A DNA stretch of 61,505 nt from positions 1 through 61,505 of the forward strand of contig NZ_JBHTHQ010000005.1 of NCBI RefSeq assembly GCF_042676605.1. Direction: 5' to 3'. Positions 24,625 through 32,385 of this stretch are shown piece by piece (positions within the stretch are counted from its first letter, which is position 1; every line of letters begins with the position of its first letter). This DNA comes from Alloscardovia venturai. Lineage in GTDB: Bacteria; Actinomycetota; Actinomycetes; Actinomycetales; Bifidobacteriaceae. Under the pieces are notes generated by a model. That model was not told the DNA's origin and searched no databases. It saw only the letters and a program-made list of their open reading frames with translations. The position numbers were made by a program, and so were the translations under genes.

Positions 24625-25299
24625 GTGAAAATTATGACACGAAGTATAAAACGTTTTACTCATCCTCTTCTTGCCCTTCCTACAGAAGATACTTGGCCTG
24701 TCATTCCTATCATTAATCTCATTCTTAGCATAATTCCTCTTGTAGGAGCGCTTTATCAGCCAGGTGATACTATAGGATTTTTTAAGTATGCCCTTCTCTT
24801 CTTTGACTTTACTAGCATCATGAGTATCATAGCTACCCCGCTGTGGAGAAAAAATCATCTTTCTAAGGTTATCTTTTTTACATTAGCTATACTTAATAGC
24901 ATTTCAACTATCTTCAATTTTGAGGTAGCAATCGACGGTGTCATCTTTCAGCAGCAAACCCTTACTTATGTACAGACTCTCTACTCATGGAAAAGCATAT
25001 TATTCCTTGCATTCCAGCTTACTATCTCTATTGTATTTGGAGTTTTCTTTTCCTTTCCATATCTCCATCACAATGTCAAGTATAAAAAGAAATATAGGAA
25101 ACTCAATATGCAAACTCGCTGCTTCTGGCTACTACTTCCAATAGTATTTATCGCAATCATATTGTTCCACGGTGCCATAGGTAGAGTTTTACTCACTTGT
25201 ATCTCTCCGTTATTCTCAGCGACTCTCACTATTATGGTGGTCGATAGCATCTTTGGTCTGCTCCATGCTCTAGCAAATAGAAAGACAATAAATGCCTAG
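24625..25299 (+). CDS. Polytopic membrane protein, candidate immunity protein
   Basis: A 224-residue protein (GTG 24625, or ATG 24634 three codons later) with five or six hydrophobic segments (for example NLILSIIPLVGALY, ILFLAFQLTISIVFGVFFSF, FWLLLPIVFIAIILF). It begins seven bases after the toxin-like gene and its end overlaps the next gene. I do not recognise the family. Polytopic proteins of similar size protect against glycine-zipper T7SS toxins in Staphylococcus (the DUF443 type), so immunity is a reasonable but unproven role. The AT-rich codon use matches the rest of this locus. Confidence 0.6.
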   Translation: MKIMTRSIKRFTHPLLALPTEDTWPVIPIINLILSIIPLVGALYQPGDTIGFFKYALLFFDFTSIMSIIATPLWRKNHLSKVIFFTLAILNSISTIFNFEVAIDGVIFQQQTLTYVQTLYSWKSILFLAFQLTISIVFGVFFSFPYLHHNVKYKKKYRKLNMQTRCFWLLLPIVFIAIILFHGAIGRVLLTCISPLFSATLTIMVVDSIFGLLHALANRKTINA

Positions 25300-25771
25300 T
25301 ACATCTTCCACACAAAACCTCTCTATACCTCATTTCTTCGGCACGACAGTTTGTTTCGACGAGGCCCATAGCGGTCGTGAACTATGCCAAATTAGTTTTG
25401 ATTATGGGCGCTTACTAATGCAAGAAAATCTAAACTTCATCTGTCCAGATGGTCCAATCGTCTATGAGTGCACTCTTGCTAATATATTTCAACATCACTA
25501 TTTAGTAAGAATTGGGTATTCATGTATCGATGCACACGCAAGAAACTCTCTTAATCAGTCTTCAAACATAGAATTGGAAGATATTCTTCTCAGAAATGTA
25601 CCTCTTAATCGAGTTGATCCATCGATTGTCGATACTATTTATGATAAGTTTGATGACACTTCTTCACGCTACCCGTTGAAAGATACCTCGTTATGGCATG
25701 TTATCAGACACATAGACAATAAGCTTTTTGTGGATATTTATACAGCAACAGCAGCGAGAGATTTCTCATGA
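25292..25771 (+). CDS. T7SS-locus accessory protein, DUF5085-like candidate
   Basis: A soluble 159-residue protein of unknown function. Its ATG overlaps the stop of the membrane protein and its end overlaps the next gene, so it is part of one tight operon. Its C-terminal part (SLWHVIRHIDNKLFVDIYTA) resembles the end of the next gene's product (FYHFPHIPI, SMTIATAY), suggesting a distant pair of DUF5085-like paralogues. Such proteins accompany LXG toxins in Firmicutes and may help effector export. The resemblance is weak. Confidence 0.45.
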   Translation: MPSTSSTQNLSIPHFFGTTVCFDEAHSGRELCQISFDYGRLLMQENLNFICPDGPIVYECTLANIFQHHYLVRIGYSCIDAHARNSLNQSSNIELEDILLRNVPLNRVDPSIVDTIYDKFDDTSSRYPLKDTSLWHVIRHIDNKLFVDIYTATAARDFS

Positions 25772-26235
25772 AATTAATAACAGAACCTGGAGTCTATGTC
25801 AGTGAGCATTTCGAAGCAGAAAATGTTCTTCGATTTCATCTAAAATTTCATTATTCACAATTTTCTAAAAAACTGGAAGACTGTGTTATACGTGCCCGAA
25901 AATATTCGGCAACTATTATAGGGAGCTTCTATAGCTTCAATAATGTACCTCAAGATGAAATAGTTGACACAGAGTTTTTCTTTATCACTGAAGAAACCTA
26001 TCTTGATATTCCCGGTACGATATTCTCTAGCTACTTCGAACTTAACAATCTTATCTCTATTGATGTGACGCATGATTATGAAATAGGCACTGAAATTGCC
26101 TACGCTAAGTTAATTAATACTTATCACGCTAACAATATGCAGATTAATTCACCCTTTTATCATTTTCCTCATATCCCTATAGATGATAGCAATAGCCAGC
26201 CTAGTATGACGATAGCTACTGCATACGCATTCTGA
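25768..26235 (+). CDS. DUF5085 family-like protein
   Basis: A 155-residue soluble protein. Blocks such as HYSQFSKKLEDCVIRARKYS, GSFYSFNNVPQDEIVDTEFF and YFELNNLISIDVTHDYEIGT match the pattern I know for DUF5085, a family encoded beside LXG-type T7SS toxins. It is the last gene of the locus and overlaps its neighbour by four bases (ATGA). A strong hairpin follows about 100 bases later. Its biochemical role is unknown. Confidence 0.55.
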   Translation: MKLITEPGVYVSEHFEAENVLRFHLKFHYSQFSKKLEDCVIRARKYSATIIGSFYSFNNVPQDEIVDTEFFFITEETYLDIPGTIFSSYFELNNLISIDVTHDYEIGTEIAYAKLINTYHANNMQINSPFYHFPHIPIDDSNSQPSMTIATAYAF

Positions 26236-26340
26236 TGCCCATACTGTAATCGCCACAGTCTTTCCTTGAGATATGTCTCATTCTAAAGAGATCCTAAAAG
26301 ACAAGCCCTCCACAAATATCTATAAAGCTATCACGTATTA

Positions 26341-26398
26341 AACTGCTCCGTGATTAGATGGAAACTATTATTTATAGTCCGGCAACCACGGAGCAGTT
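26341..26398. terminator. Bidirectional hairpin between the toxin locus and clpB
   Basis: AACTGCTCCGTG (26341-26352) pairs perfectly with CACGGAGCAGTT (26387-26398). The 34-base loop has an inner stem ACTAT/ATAGT (26364-26368 with 26374-26378). It lies 42 bases past the clpB stop and ends the convergent toxin locus. Confidence 0.75.
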
Positions 26399-26440
26399 CA
26401 ATATGAAACTACCCTTAGCAATCAAGATCAGATATCATTC

Positions 26441-29119
26441 CTATGCCTCCTGAGCACTAGTGCCACCGTCAGCACTACCTTCAGCATTATCCTCAAACTT
26501 CAAATCATCACTAGCCCAGCTGGACAGCTCTAAATGCTCGCCACCGGTTTGGTCCACAAGTACGGTATCGCCATCATGAACCTTACCGGACAAGAGCATA
26601 CGCGCAAGCTGATCACCCACTTCGCTTTGTACCAAGCGGCGCAATGGACGCGCACCATAAGCTGGATCATAGCCCATATCCGCTAGCCATTCACGAGCGG
26701 ACTTCGTCACGTCAAGCACGATACGACGGTCAGTCAATCGAGATGCCACAGCATTGACTTGGATATCAACGATGTTTGCAAGCTCATCGCGGGTAAGTGG
26801 CTCAAAGACAATCAAATCATCTAAACGGTTGATAAATTCAGGCTTAAAGTGTGCATGGACAGCTTCCATGACAGCACTCTTGCGCGCTTCACCTTCAAGC
26901 TCACCAGACACAAGGAACTGGGAGCCAAGGTTGGACGTCATAATCAAGATAGTGTTCTTGAAGTCTACCGTGCGACCTTGCCCGTCGGTCAAGCGTCCAT
27001 CATCGAGCACTTGGAGAAGGATGTCAAAGACCTCAGGGTGAGCCTTCTCCACCTCATCGAAGAGCACAACGGAGTATGGACGACGCCGTACAGCCTCAGT
27101 GAGCTGACCGCCCTCTTCATATCCGATATAGCCAGGCGCAGCACCGATGAGACGCGACACGGATGCCTTCTCCATATACTCACTCATATCGATGCGCACT
27201 ACCGCACGCTCATCGTCGAAGAGGAAGTCTGCCAGTGACTTAGCAAGTTCAGTCTTACCCACACCAGTCGGCCCAAGGAACATAAAGCTAGCAGTTGGAC
27301 GGTTTGGATCGGAGATACCTGCACGGGAGCGGCGAACAGCATCAGATACGGCTTTCACAGCTTCCTTCTGACCAATGACACGCTTACCAAGCTCCTCTTC
27401 CATATGAAGAAGCTTCTCATTTTCGCCCTGCATCAATCGCCCTACAGGAATGCCAGTCCAGTCAGATACGATGGATGCGATGGAATCTGCATCAACGTGA
27501 TCTGGAACCATTGGCTCGTGGTCATTAGTCTCAGAACTATCAGCTGCACCATTTTCCTCATCATGCTTTTCAGCCTCAGCAAGCTCCTTTTGAATAGCAG
27601 GAATCTCACCGTAGAGGATGCGAGATGCTTTTTCCAAGTCTCCCTCACGCGTTGCCTTATCAGCCTCTACGCGCAAAGAGTCAAGCTTAACCCGCAAATC
27701 ACCGACCTTGTTATGTCCGCTCTTTTCAGCTTCCCAACGAGCATTGAGTGCCGCGAGCTTTTCACGAGTATCCGCTAATTCAGCTTGAAGTTTCTCAAGA
27801 CGCTCCTTCGAAGCCACATCTTCAGACTTCTTGAGCTGCATCTCTTCCATCTCCAAGCGAGTCACTCGACGTGTCAGCTCATCAATTTCCTCAGGAGATG
27901 AGTCGAGTTCCATACGCAGATGTGCTGCTGCCTCATCAACTAAATCAATAGCCTTATCAGGAAGCTGACGACCGGAAATGTAACGATGTGATAGTGTAGC
28001 CGCCGCTACAAGCGCGTCATCGCCAATAGTTACCTTATGATGCGCCTCATAACGCTCCTTTAGACCACGAAGGATTGCTACAGTATCCTCTACGCTCGGC
28101 TCACCGACGAATACCTGCTGGAAACGACGTTCTAGAGCAGGGTCCTTCTCAATGTTTTCGCGATACTCGTCCAACGTCGTTGCGCCAACCAAGCGAAGTT
28201 CGCCGCGGGCTAGCATAGGCTTGAGCATGTTACCTGCATCCATAGAGCCTTCCGTAGCACCCGCGCCGACAATGGTATGAATCTCATCGATAAAGGTAAT
28301 GATATTACCATCAGAGCGCTTAATCTCATCGAGGACGGCCTTCAACCGTTCCTCAAATTCTCCGCGGTACTTAGAACCTGCCACCATAGACGCCATATCT
28401 AGGGTGACAACACGCTTATTTTGCAGTGTCGTTGGCACATCGCCTGCGACGACTCGCTGTGCCAAGCCTTCGACGACAGCGGTTTTACCGACACCAGGCT
28501 CGCCGATAAGGACTGGATTGTTCTTCGTACGACGGCTCAAAATTTGGATAACTCGGCGAATTTCCTTATCTCGACCGATGACTGGATCAAGTTTGCCTTC
28601 GCGAGCGCGAGCGGTCAAATCTGTAGAGTACTTTTCCAACGCCTTGTATGAGCCTTCAGCATCTGGAGATGTCACTTTTGCTCCACCTCGTACCTCAGGC
28701 ACAGCCTTCTTCAAAGCCTGTGCACTTGCACCATACTTTTTGAGAATATTCGCTGCTTCAGAATTTCCTTGAGCAATCGCAATGAGAAGGTGCTCCGTGG
28801 AGATGTACTCATCTCCCATGTCCTTCATTACTTTTTGAGCATCAACAAGTGCTGCCTCTACAGATCGAGATGCACTTGCTTGAGTAGCTGAAGCACCAGA
28901 TACTCGAGGAAGGGCGACAAGAGCTTGACGCACACTTGCGCCTATTGTTCCTGCATCCGCTCCAGCCGTCTCTAGCAATCCGCGCACCACACCTTGCTCT
29001 TGTGTCAGCATGGCAACTACGAGGTGCAACGTCTCGACCTGCGGATTTCCCGCAGCCGATGCACTCTGCACAGCGCTCGACAGAGCTTCTTGAGCCATAG
29101 TGGTGAATTTCTGTTCCAT
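26441..29119 (-). CDS. clpB: ATP-dependent disaggregase ClpB
   Basis: ClpB dissolves protein aggregates together with DnaK/DnaJ/GrpE. The 892-residue protein has an N-terminal Clp_N repeat domain (to about residue 150), a first AAA+ module with GEPGVGKTAVVEGLAQRVV, the long coiled-coil middle domain, and a second AAA+ module with FMFLGPTGVGKTELAKSLAD. A short acidic, Ala/Gly-rich tail ends it. ATG 29119 follows GGAGG; the frame is open 36 codons further without a better start. A HAIR-type inverted repeat lies 107 bases upstream, so HspR control is expected. Confidence 0.97.
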   Translation of the reverse strand: MEQKFTTMAQEALSSAVQSASAAGNPQVETLHLVVAMLTQEQGVVRGLLETAGADAGTIGASVRQALVALPRVSGASATQASASRSVEAALVDAQKVMKDMGDEYISTEHLLIAIAQGNSEAANILKKYGASAQALKKAVPEVRGGAKVTSPDAEGSYKALEKYSTDLTARAREGKLDPVIGRDKEIRRVIQILSRRTKNNPVLIGEPGVGKTAVVEGLAQRVVAGDVPTTLQNKRVVTLDMASMVAGSKYRGEFEERLKAVLDEIKRSDGNIITFIDEIHTIVGAGATEGSMDAGNMLKPMLARGELRLVGATTLDEYRENIEKDPALERRFQQVFVGEPSVEDTVAILRGLKERYEAHHKVTIGDDALVAAATLSHRYISGRQLPDKAIDLVDEAAAHLRMELDSSPEEIDELTRRVTRLEMEEMQLKKSEDVASKERLEKLQAELADTREKLAALNARWEAEKSGHNKVGDLRVKLDSLRVEADKATREGDLEKASRILYGEIPAIQKELAEAEKHDEENGAADSSETNDHEPMVPDHVDADSIASIVSDWTGIPVGRLMQGENEKLLHMEEELGKRVIGQKEAVKAVSDAVRRSRAGISDPNRPTASFMFLGPTGVGKTELAKSLADFLFDDERAVVRIDMSEYMEKASVSRLIGAAPGYIGYEEGGQLTEAVRRRPYSVVLFDEVEKAHPEVFDILLQVLDDGRLTDGQGRTVDFKNTILIMTSNLGSQFLVSGELEGEARKSAVMEAVHAHFKPEFINRLDDLIVFEPLTRDELANIVDIQVNAVASRLTDRRIVLDVTKSAREWLADMGYDPAYGARPLRRLVQSEVGDQLARMLLSGKVHDGDTVLVDQTGGEHLELSSWASDDLKFEDNAEGSADGGTSAQEA

Positions 29120-29225
29120 ATCAGACCTCCACTTGTCTTTCTTGAGAGCTGTACATCGCACGTTCAGCACAGCTCGGTTTTCGTGTTTCTGATATATACA
29201 ACAGTCCATTACAGCAAAAATTCCC

Positions 29226-29254
29226 AAAAGTTGAGTGAAGATGGCTCAACTTTT
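29226..29254. promoter_or_regulatory. HAIR-type HspR operator upstream of clpB
   Basis: AAAAGTTGAG (29226-29235) and CTCAACTTTT (29245-29254) form a perfect 10-bp inverted repeat with a 9-base spacer. The core matches the HAIR element (CTTGAGT-N7-ACTCAAG) recognised by HspR, allowing for one off-consensus base per arm. The hspR gene is at 46627-47349 and a similar site precedes dnaK. Confidence 0.75.
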
Positions 29255-29296
29255 GAGAACTACTTAGAATCTGAGAAATCTGAGAAATACTGCAGT

Positions 29297-30295
29297 CTAT
29301 ACAGCACCAAGTATTGCATTCATACGGTTAAACGCCTTGAAAGTTCTCGCCTCCCACTCACCTACAAAACGCTGCGCATCCACATCTAACGCCATGCGCA
29401 CATGTTCAGCTGGTTCATTAATGAGCTGAGGATCACCCACAGTACGCCCGCGCTGCGGACCTTCTAAATCCACCATAAGATTGATAGGGAAACATTGCAC
29501 CAGCGTAGGGTCCAGCGCCACTGCGACAGCAAGCGGGTCATGAAGTGGTGAACCTTTAAGAAAGACAGAATCCGCTTGCTCGTTCGCATTGATGTAATAG
29601 CGCATAGCATCTGCCACAAAACGTCCTGCTTTACCACCTCTCACAGCAAATTCCTTCATATGAGCACGTTGCATCAGACTCTTATGCGTGACGTCGATGC
29701 CTACGACAGTGATATCCGCACCAGAGTGGAATACACGATTTGCAGCTTCAGGGTCGTTGACCATATTGGTCTCCGAGATAAGGTTATAACAGTTCCCCGG
29801 CTGCGTTAAAGCTCCACCCATGATGACAAGTTTGAGTTTCGGAGCAAGATGTGGATGACGGCTTAGCATCGCATCGATATTCGTCAGCGGACCAGTAGCG
29901 ATAACAGTAAGCTCCGTGCCATATTCGTGAACCGCTTGCGCTTCAAAATCAACACCGTGAGGACGTATGTCTCCATGCGCCACACTCTTCGGAATGCTAA
30001 GATGCGCACCACCCCACCCATTCTTGCCATGGAAGCGCTCACATCCCTCATCTACTTCATAGTCTCCGTCAGTCAAATCAAAAGATGGCTTGGAAATACC
30101 GCGGAATGCAGGAATATGCGCACACCCTGCAGCATCAAGCAAAGCTCGATTATTGCGAGTTGCTTGCTTCTCTGTGACATTGCCAAAGGTGCCCACGACA
30201 CCAAGCATATCTATGTCATCTGAGCCAAAAAGATACAAGAGTGCGAGAGTATCATCGATTCCTGTGTCACAATCCATAATGATGCGCTGAGTCAT
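29297..30295 (-). CDS. Inosine/uridine-preferring nucleoside hydrolase family protein
   Basis: A 332-residue IUNH-family enzyme expected to cleave the N-glycosidic bond of nucleosides. The calcium/ribose-binding DxDxxxDD motif is intact at the start (RIIMDCDTGIDDTLALLYLF). The conserved NDPEAANRVF and SPLHDPLAVAVALDP blocks follow. It begins 15 bases after the stop of a solute-binding lipoprotein gene, so the two are co-transcribed. The substrate cannot be read from sequence; the partner hints at salvage of a pyrimidine or thiamine-related compound. Confidence 0.85.
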   Translation of the reverse strand: MTQRIIMDCDTGIDDTLALLYLFGSDDIDMLGVVGTFGNVTEKQATRNNRALLDAAGCAHIPAFRGISKPSFDLTDGDYEVDEGCERFHGKNGWGGAHLSIPKSVAHGDIRPHGVDFEAQAVHEYGTELTVIATGPLTNIDAMLSRHPHLAPKLKLVIMGGALTQPGNCYNLISETNMVNDPEAANRVFHSGADITVVGIDVTHKSLMQRAHMKEFAVRGGKAGRFVADAMRYYINANEQADSVFLKGSPLHDPLAVAVALDPTLVQCFPINLMVDLEGPQRGRTVGDPQLINEPAEHVRMALDVDAQRFVGEWEARTFKAFNRMNAILGAV

Positions 30296-30310
30296 GTTCT
30301 ATCCTCGTAT

Positions 30311-31423
30311 TTACTGTATATCTTTCATGATGCGACTTCCCTGAGAAAGGAACTCATCATCAATTTGTTCGGTGGCGACAGGCGCCTTTGTGACCTTCTG
30401 ATTATTTGCATCCGTATACGCTCCAGCGTCGGCAACGAAGTCAAAATATTTTTGCGCGCTTTCAGGGTCTGGAGTCCCTATCGTGAACTTCCCTGACTTT
30501 ACATCCTCACGTGATCCCCAGTAGTTTCCCTCAGTAATGACTTTCATAGAGCGCTTGACAAATGCAAGGTTAAGGTTTGCATCTTTCGCCTGCTTAACCA
30601 GTATGGAAGCCGCTTCATCAGGATGCATATAAGCGTATGTATATCCTTTTTGAATAGCTCGAGTGAAACCTTTCACCGTTTTCTTGTCGTGAGAAATCTC
30701 ATTTTCTGAAGTAATCACACCGATTTCGTCTGCATTTCCTGGGACGCCGTAGTCAGGTTCACTCCAGCAGTTGAGCTTCGGACCATACATTTGAGCTTGC
30801 ACGCCTTCCCATGTGGAGTAAAATCCACCAAAGTCAGCCTTTTTTGAATTCAGCGTCTGGAACGTGCTCGTGCCTACAGTGACTTTATCAAACTTACCTT
30901 TACCACCGTCGGTCTGAACCATACGCTTAATGACAGCATCAGATTCATTCGCACCAAAAGTAGCAAAAGTCTTGCCGTCGAAATCTTTTGGCGACTTAAT
31001 TGACGTATTTGAAGCAAGAGAGCACCAAATCGCTGATGTGCGCTGCTGAATTTGAGCGATAAGCTTGAGCTTTGCATCCTTGATATTTGCTACACCTACA
31101 TTGAAGGTATTTGACAACGCAAAATTTGCAGCGCCTGTAGAAACTGCCTGCTCGGCTCCCGCCTGCGATGTAGCGAGAATGCTGACGTTAAGTCCTTCTT
31201 GTTTGAAATAACCCTTCGCAATTGCTACATACGCACCGATATGGTTTGTATCAGGTGCCCAGCTGAGCATAAAGGAAACGTTTTTTAATTTTCCGTCAGC
31301 CGAATTTTTTGAAGCAGATGAAGAGGAACCTCCACAAGCTGCGAGACTTACTGTAAGCGCGAATGCAGATATGCCTGCAAGAGTTGTCGATACAATACGA
31401 CGAAGTGACGTTCGTGGCATCAT
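30311..31423 (-). CDS. ABC transporter solute-binding lipoprotein, NMT1/THI5 (ThiY-like) family
   Basis: The product has a lipoprotein signal peptide (FALTVSLAACGGSSSS, lipobox LAAC) and an NMT1/THI5-type binding domain beginning with FMLSWAPDTNHIGAYVAIAK, GYFKQEGLNV. That opening is typical of binding proteins for hydroxymethylpyrimidine and related compounds. No permease or ATPase genes are adjacent, so it must use components encoded elsewhere. Several Met starts are possible; ATG 31423 (MMPRTSLRR) just precedes the basic part of the signal peptide, and 31456 would add 11 residues. A nucleoside hydrolase gene follows. Confidence 0.8.
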   Translation of the reverse strand: MMPRTSLRRIVSTTLAGISAFALTVSLAACGGSSSSASKNSADGKLKNVSFMLSWAPDTNHIGAYVAIAKGYFKQEGLNVSILATSQAGAEQAVSTGAANFALSNTFNVGVANIKDAKLKLIAQIQQRTSAIWCSLASNTSIKSPKDFDGKTFATFGANESDAVIKRMVQTDGGKGKFDKVTVGTSTFQTLNSKKADFGGFYSTWEGVQAQMYGPKLNCWSEPDYGVPGNADEIGVITSENEISHDKKTVKGFTRAIQKGYTYAYMHPDEAASILVKQAKDANLNLAFVKRSMKVITEGNYWGSREDVKSGKFTIGTPDPESAQKYFDFVADAGAYTDANNQKVTKAPVATEQIDDEFLSQGSRIMKDIQ

Positions 31424-31578
31424 GAACCTAAACTTTCTCTCAAAATTTCTTGCCATTTGTCTACCAAATCACTGCAATGCTGCGCAATTTAGCTCGCAAC
31501 TGCACACCAGAAATGATGAAAGGTATGTGCGCTGCGGATTTAAGTTTTAATGTGCGTTGTATTTGAAACCATTTTCAT

Positions 31579-31628
31579 GCAACTGTTAAAGGATAAGCGC
31601 CACACACGACGTTGTATCACACAGTTGC
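31579..31628. terminator. Weak hairpin after the lipase-toxin operon
   Basis: GCAACTGT (31579-31586) pairs with ACAGTTGC (31621-31628) around a 34-base loop, directly after the last gene of the lipase locus. There is no strong U-run. The rest of the 182-base gap to the solute-binding protein gene shows no gene and no recognisable riboswitch. Confidence 0.4.
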
Positions 31629-31638
31629 GTATTCACTA

Positions 31639-32055
31639 TCACTCAACAATTATGAGAGCTGTATGTGCTTGCGCCTGAGCAGAATCTCTGAGTTTGTCAT
31701 ATTCTTTGCGAATTTCCTTTGCTTTATCCTGCGCTGCAGTACTGAAAGTGCCAAATATCGCATCTCGAGCATCGGATTCAAGTTTTGTCAAAGTTTCGCT
31801 TGCAAGTTGCGCTTGAGTTTGGACTGCAAGCTCATATTCCATCTTCTCATTCGCAAGAGTTACTTGAGCGCTTTGCACATTAAAGTTCCGCACCATGCTC
31901 TTCACAAACTCTTTCTTCACAGCCTGAGTCGCACCAGTAAGACCATCCCACGCTTTTCCTAACAGACCTACAACATCAACGCTTGTACCAGCTTGAGATG
32001 GAGAAGGCGAACGATCGATATAGGCATAAGTCTTATCATAATTTACGTCATCCAT
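31639..32055 (-). CDS. Small helical partner protein of the lipase locus (TlaA-like candidate)
   Basis: A 138-residue protein of unknown family. The first 35 residues are polar and include SPSPSQAGTSVDV. The rest is helical and rich in Ala, Gln and Glu (TLANEKMEYELAVQTQAQLA, KAKEIRKEYDKLRDSAQAQA). It starts three bases after the previous small helical gene and ends the operon. Two small helical partners beside a T7SS lipase with a helical tail recall TlaA1 and TlaA2 of Staphylococcus, which bind the C-terminus of TslA. No WxG motif is visible. Confidence 0.6.
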   Translation of the reverse strand: MDDVNYDKTYAYIDRSPSPSQAGTSVDVVGLLGKAWDGLTGATQAVKKEFVKSMVRNFNVQSAQVTLANEKMEYELAVQTQAQLASETLTKLESDARDAIFGTFSTAAQDKAKEIRKEYDKLRDSAQAQAHTALIIVE

Positions 32056-32058
32056 CTG

Positions 32059-32385
32059 CTACTCCTCCTCTGCTCTCTCTAGAGACCTTCTATACTCGGC
32101 GTTGATCCGCTCTTCATCGTCATCAAGTTTTGCCATAAACTTCTTATACGATCTGTCACTTGCTTGACTATATTGTGTAAATATTCGTTCGCCACCCCGT
32201 ATAATTTCTGGGTCAGGGTTCTCATGTGTATGCGTATATTCATCTATAGCATCACGTGTGACAGTTTCGAAAAACATACGCAGTTCCCGATACTGCCACT
32301 CAGCTTCCTCTCGCTTACGTTTAATAACCGTTCGCGCTTGATCGTAAGCTTCCTCAAGCTCCTCTATTTTCCTATTATTCATCAT
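32059..32385 (-). CDS. Small coiled-coil partner protein of the lipase locus (TlaA-like candidate)
   Basis: A 108-residue, highly charged, nearly all-helical protein (NRKIEELEEAYDQARTVIKR, SDRSYKKFMAKLDDDEERIN). The start codon overlaps the end of the lipase gene by 11 bases, so production is coupled to the lipase. Size, charge and position fit the DUF3958/DUF5344-type chaperones or targeting partners of LXG effectors. The family is not certain. Confidence 0.6.
   Translation of the reverse strand: MMNNRKIEELEEAYDQARTVIKRKREEAEWQYRELRMFFETVTRDAIDEYTHTHENPDPEIIRGGERIFTQYSQASDRSYKKFMAKLDDDEERINAEYRRSLERAEEE

Noticed and set aside
31457..31638. TPP riboswitch upstream of the ThiY-like gene
   Set aside because: No CUGAGA or GACCUGA-type conserved blocks are present; only a weak hairpin belonging to the upstream operon end.
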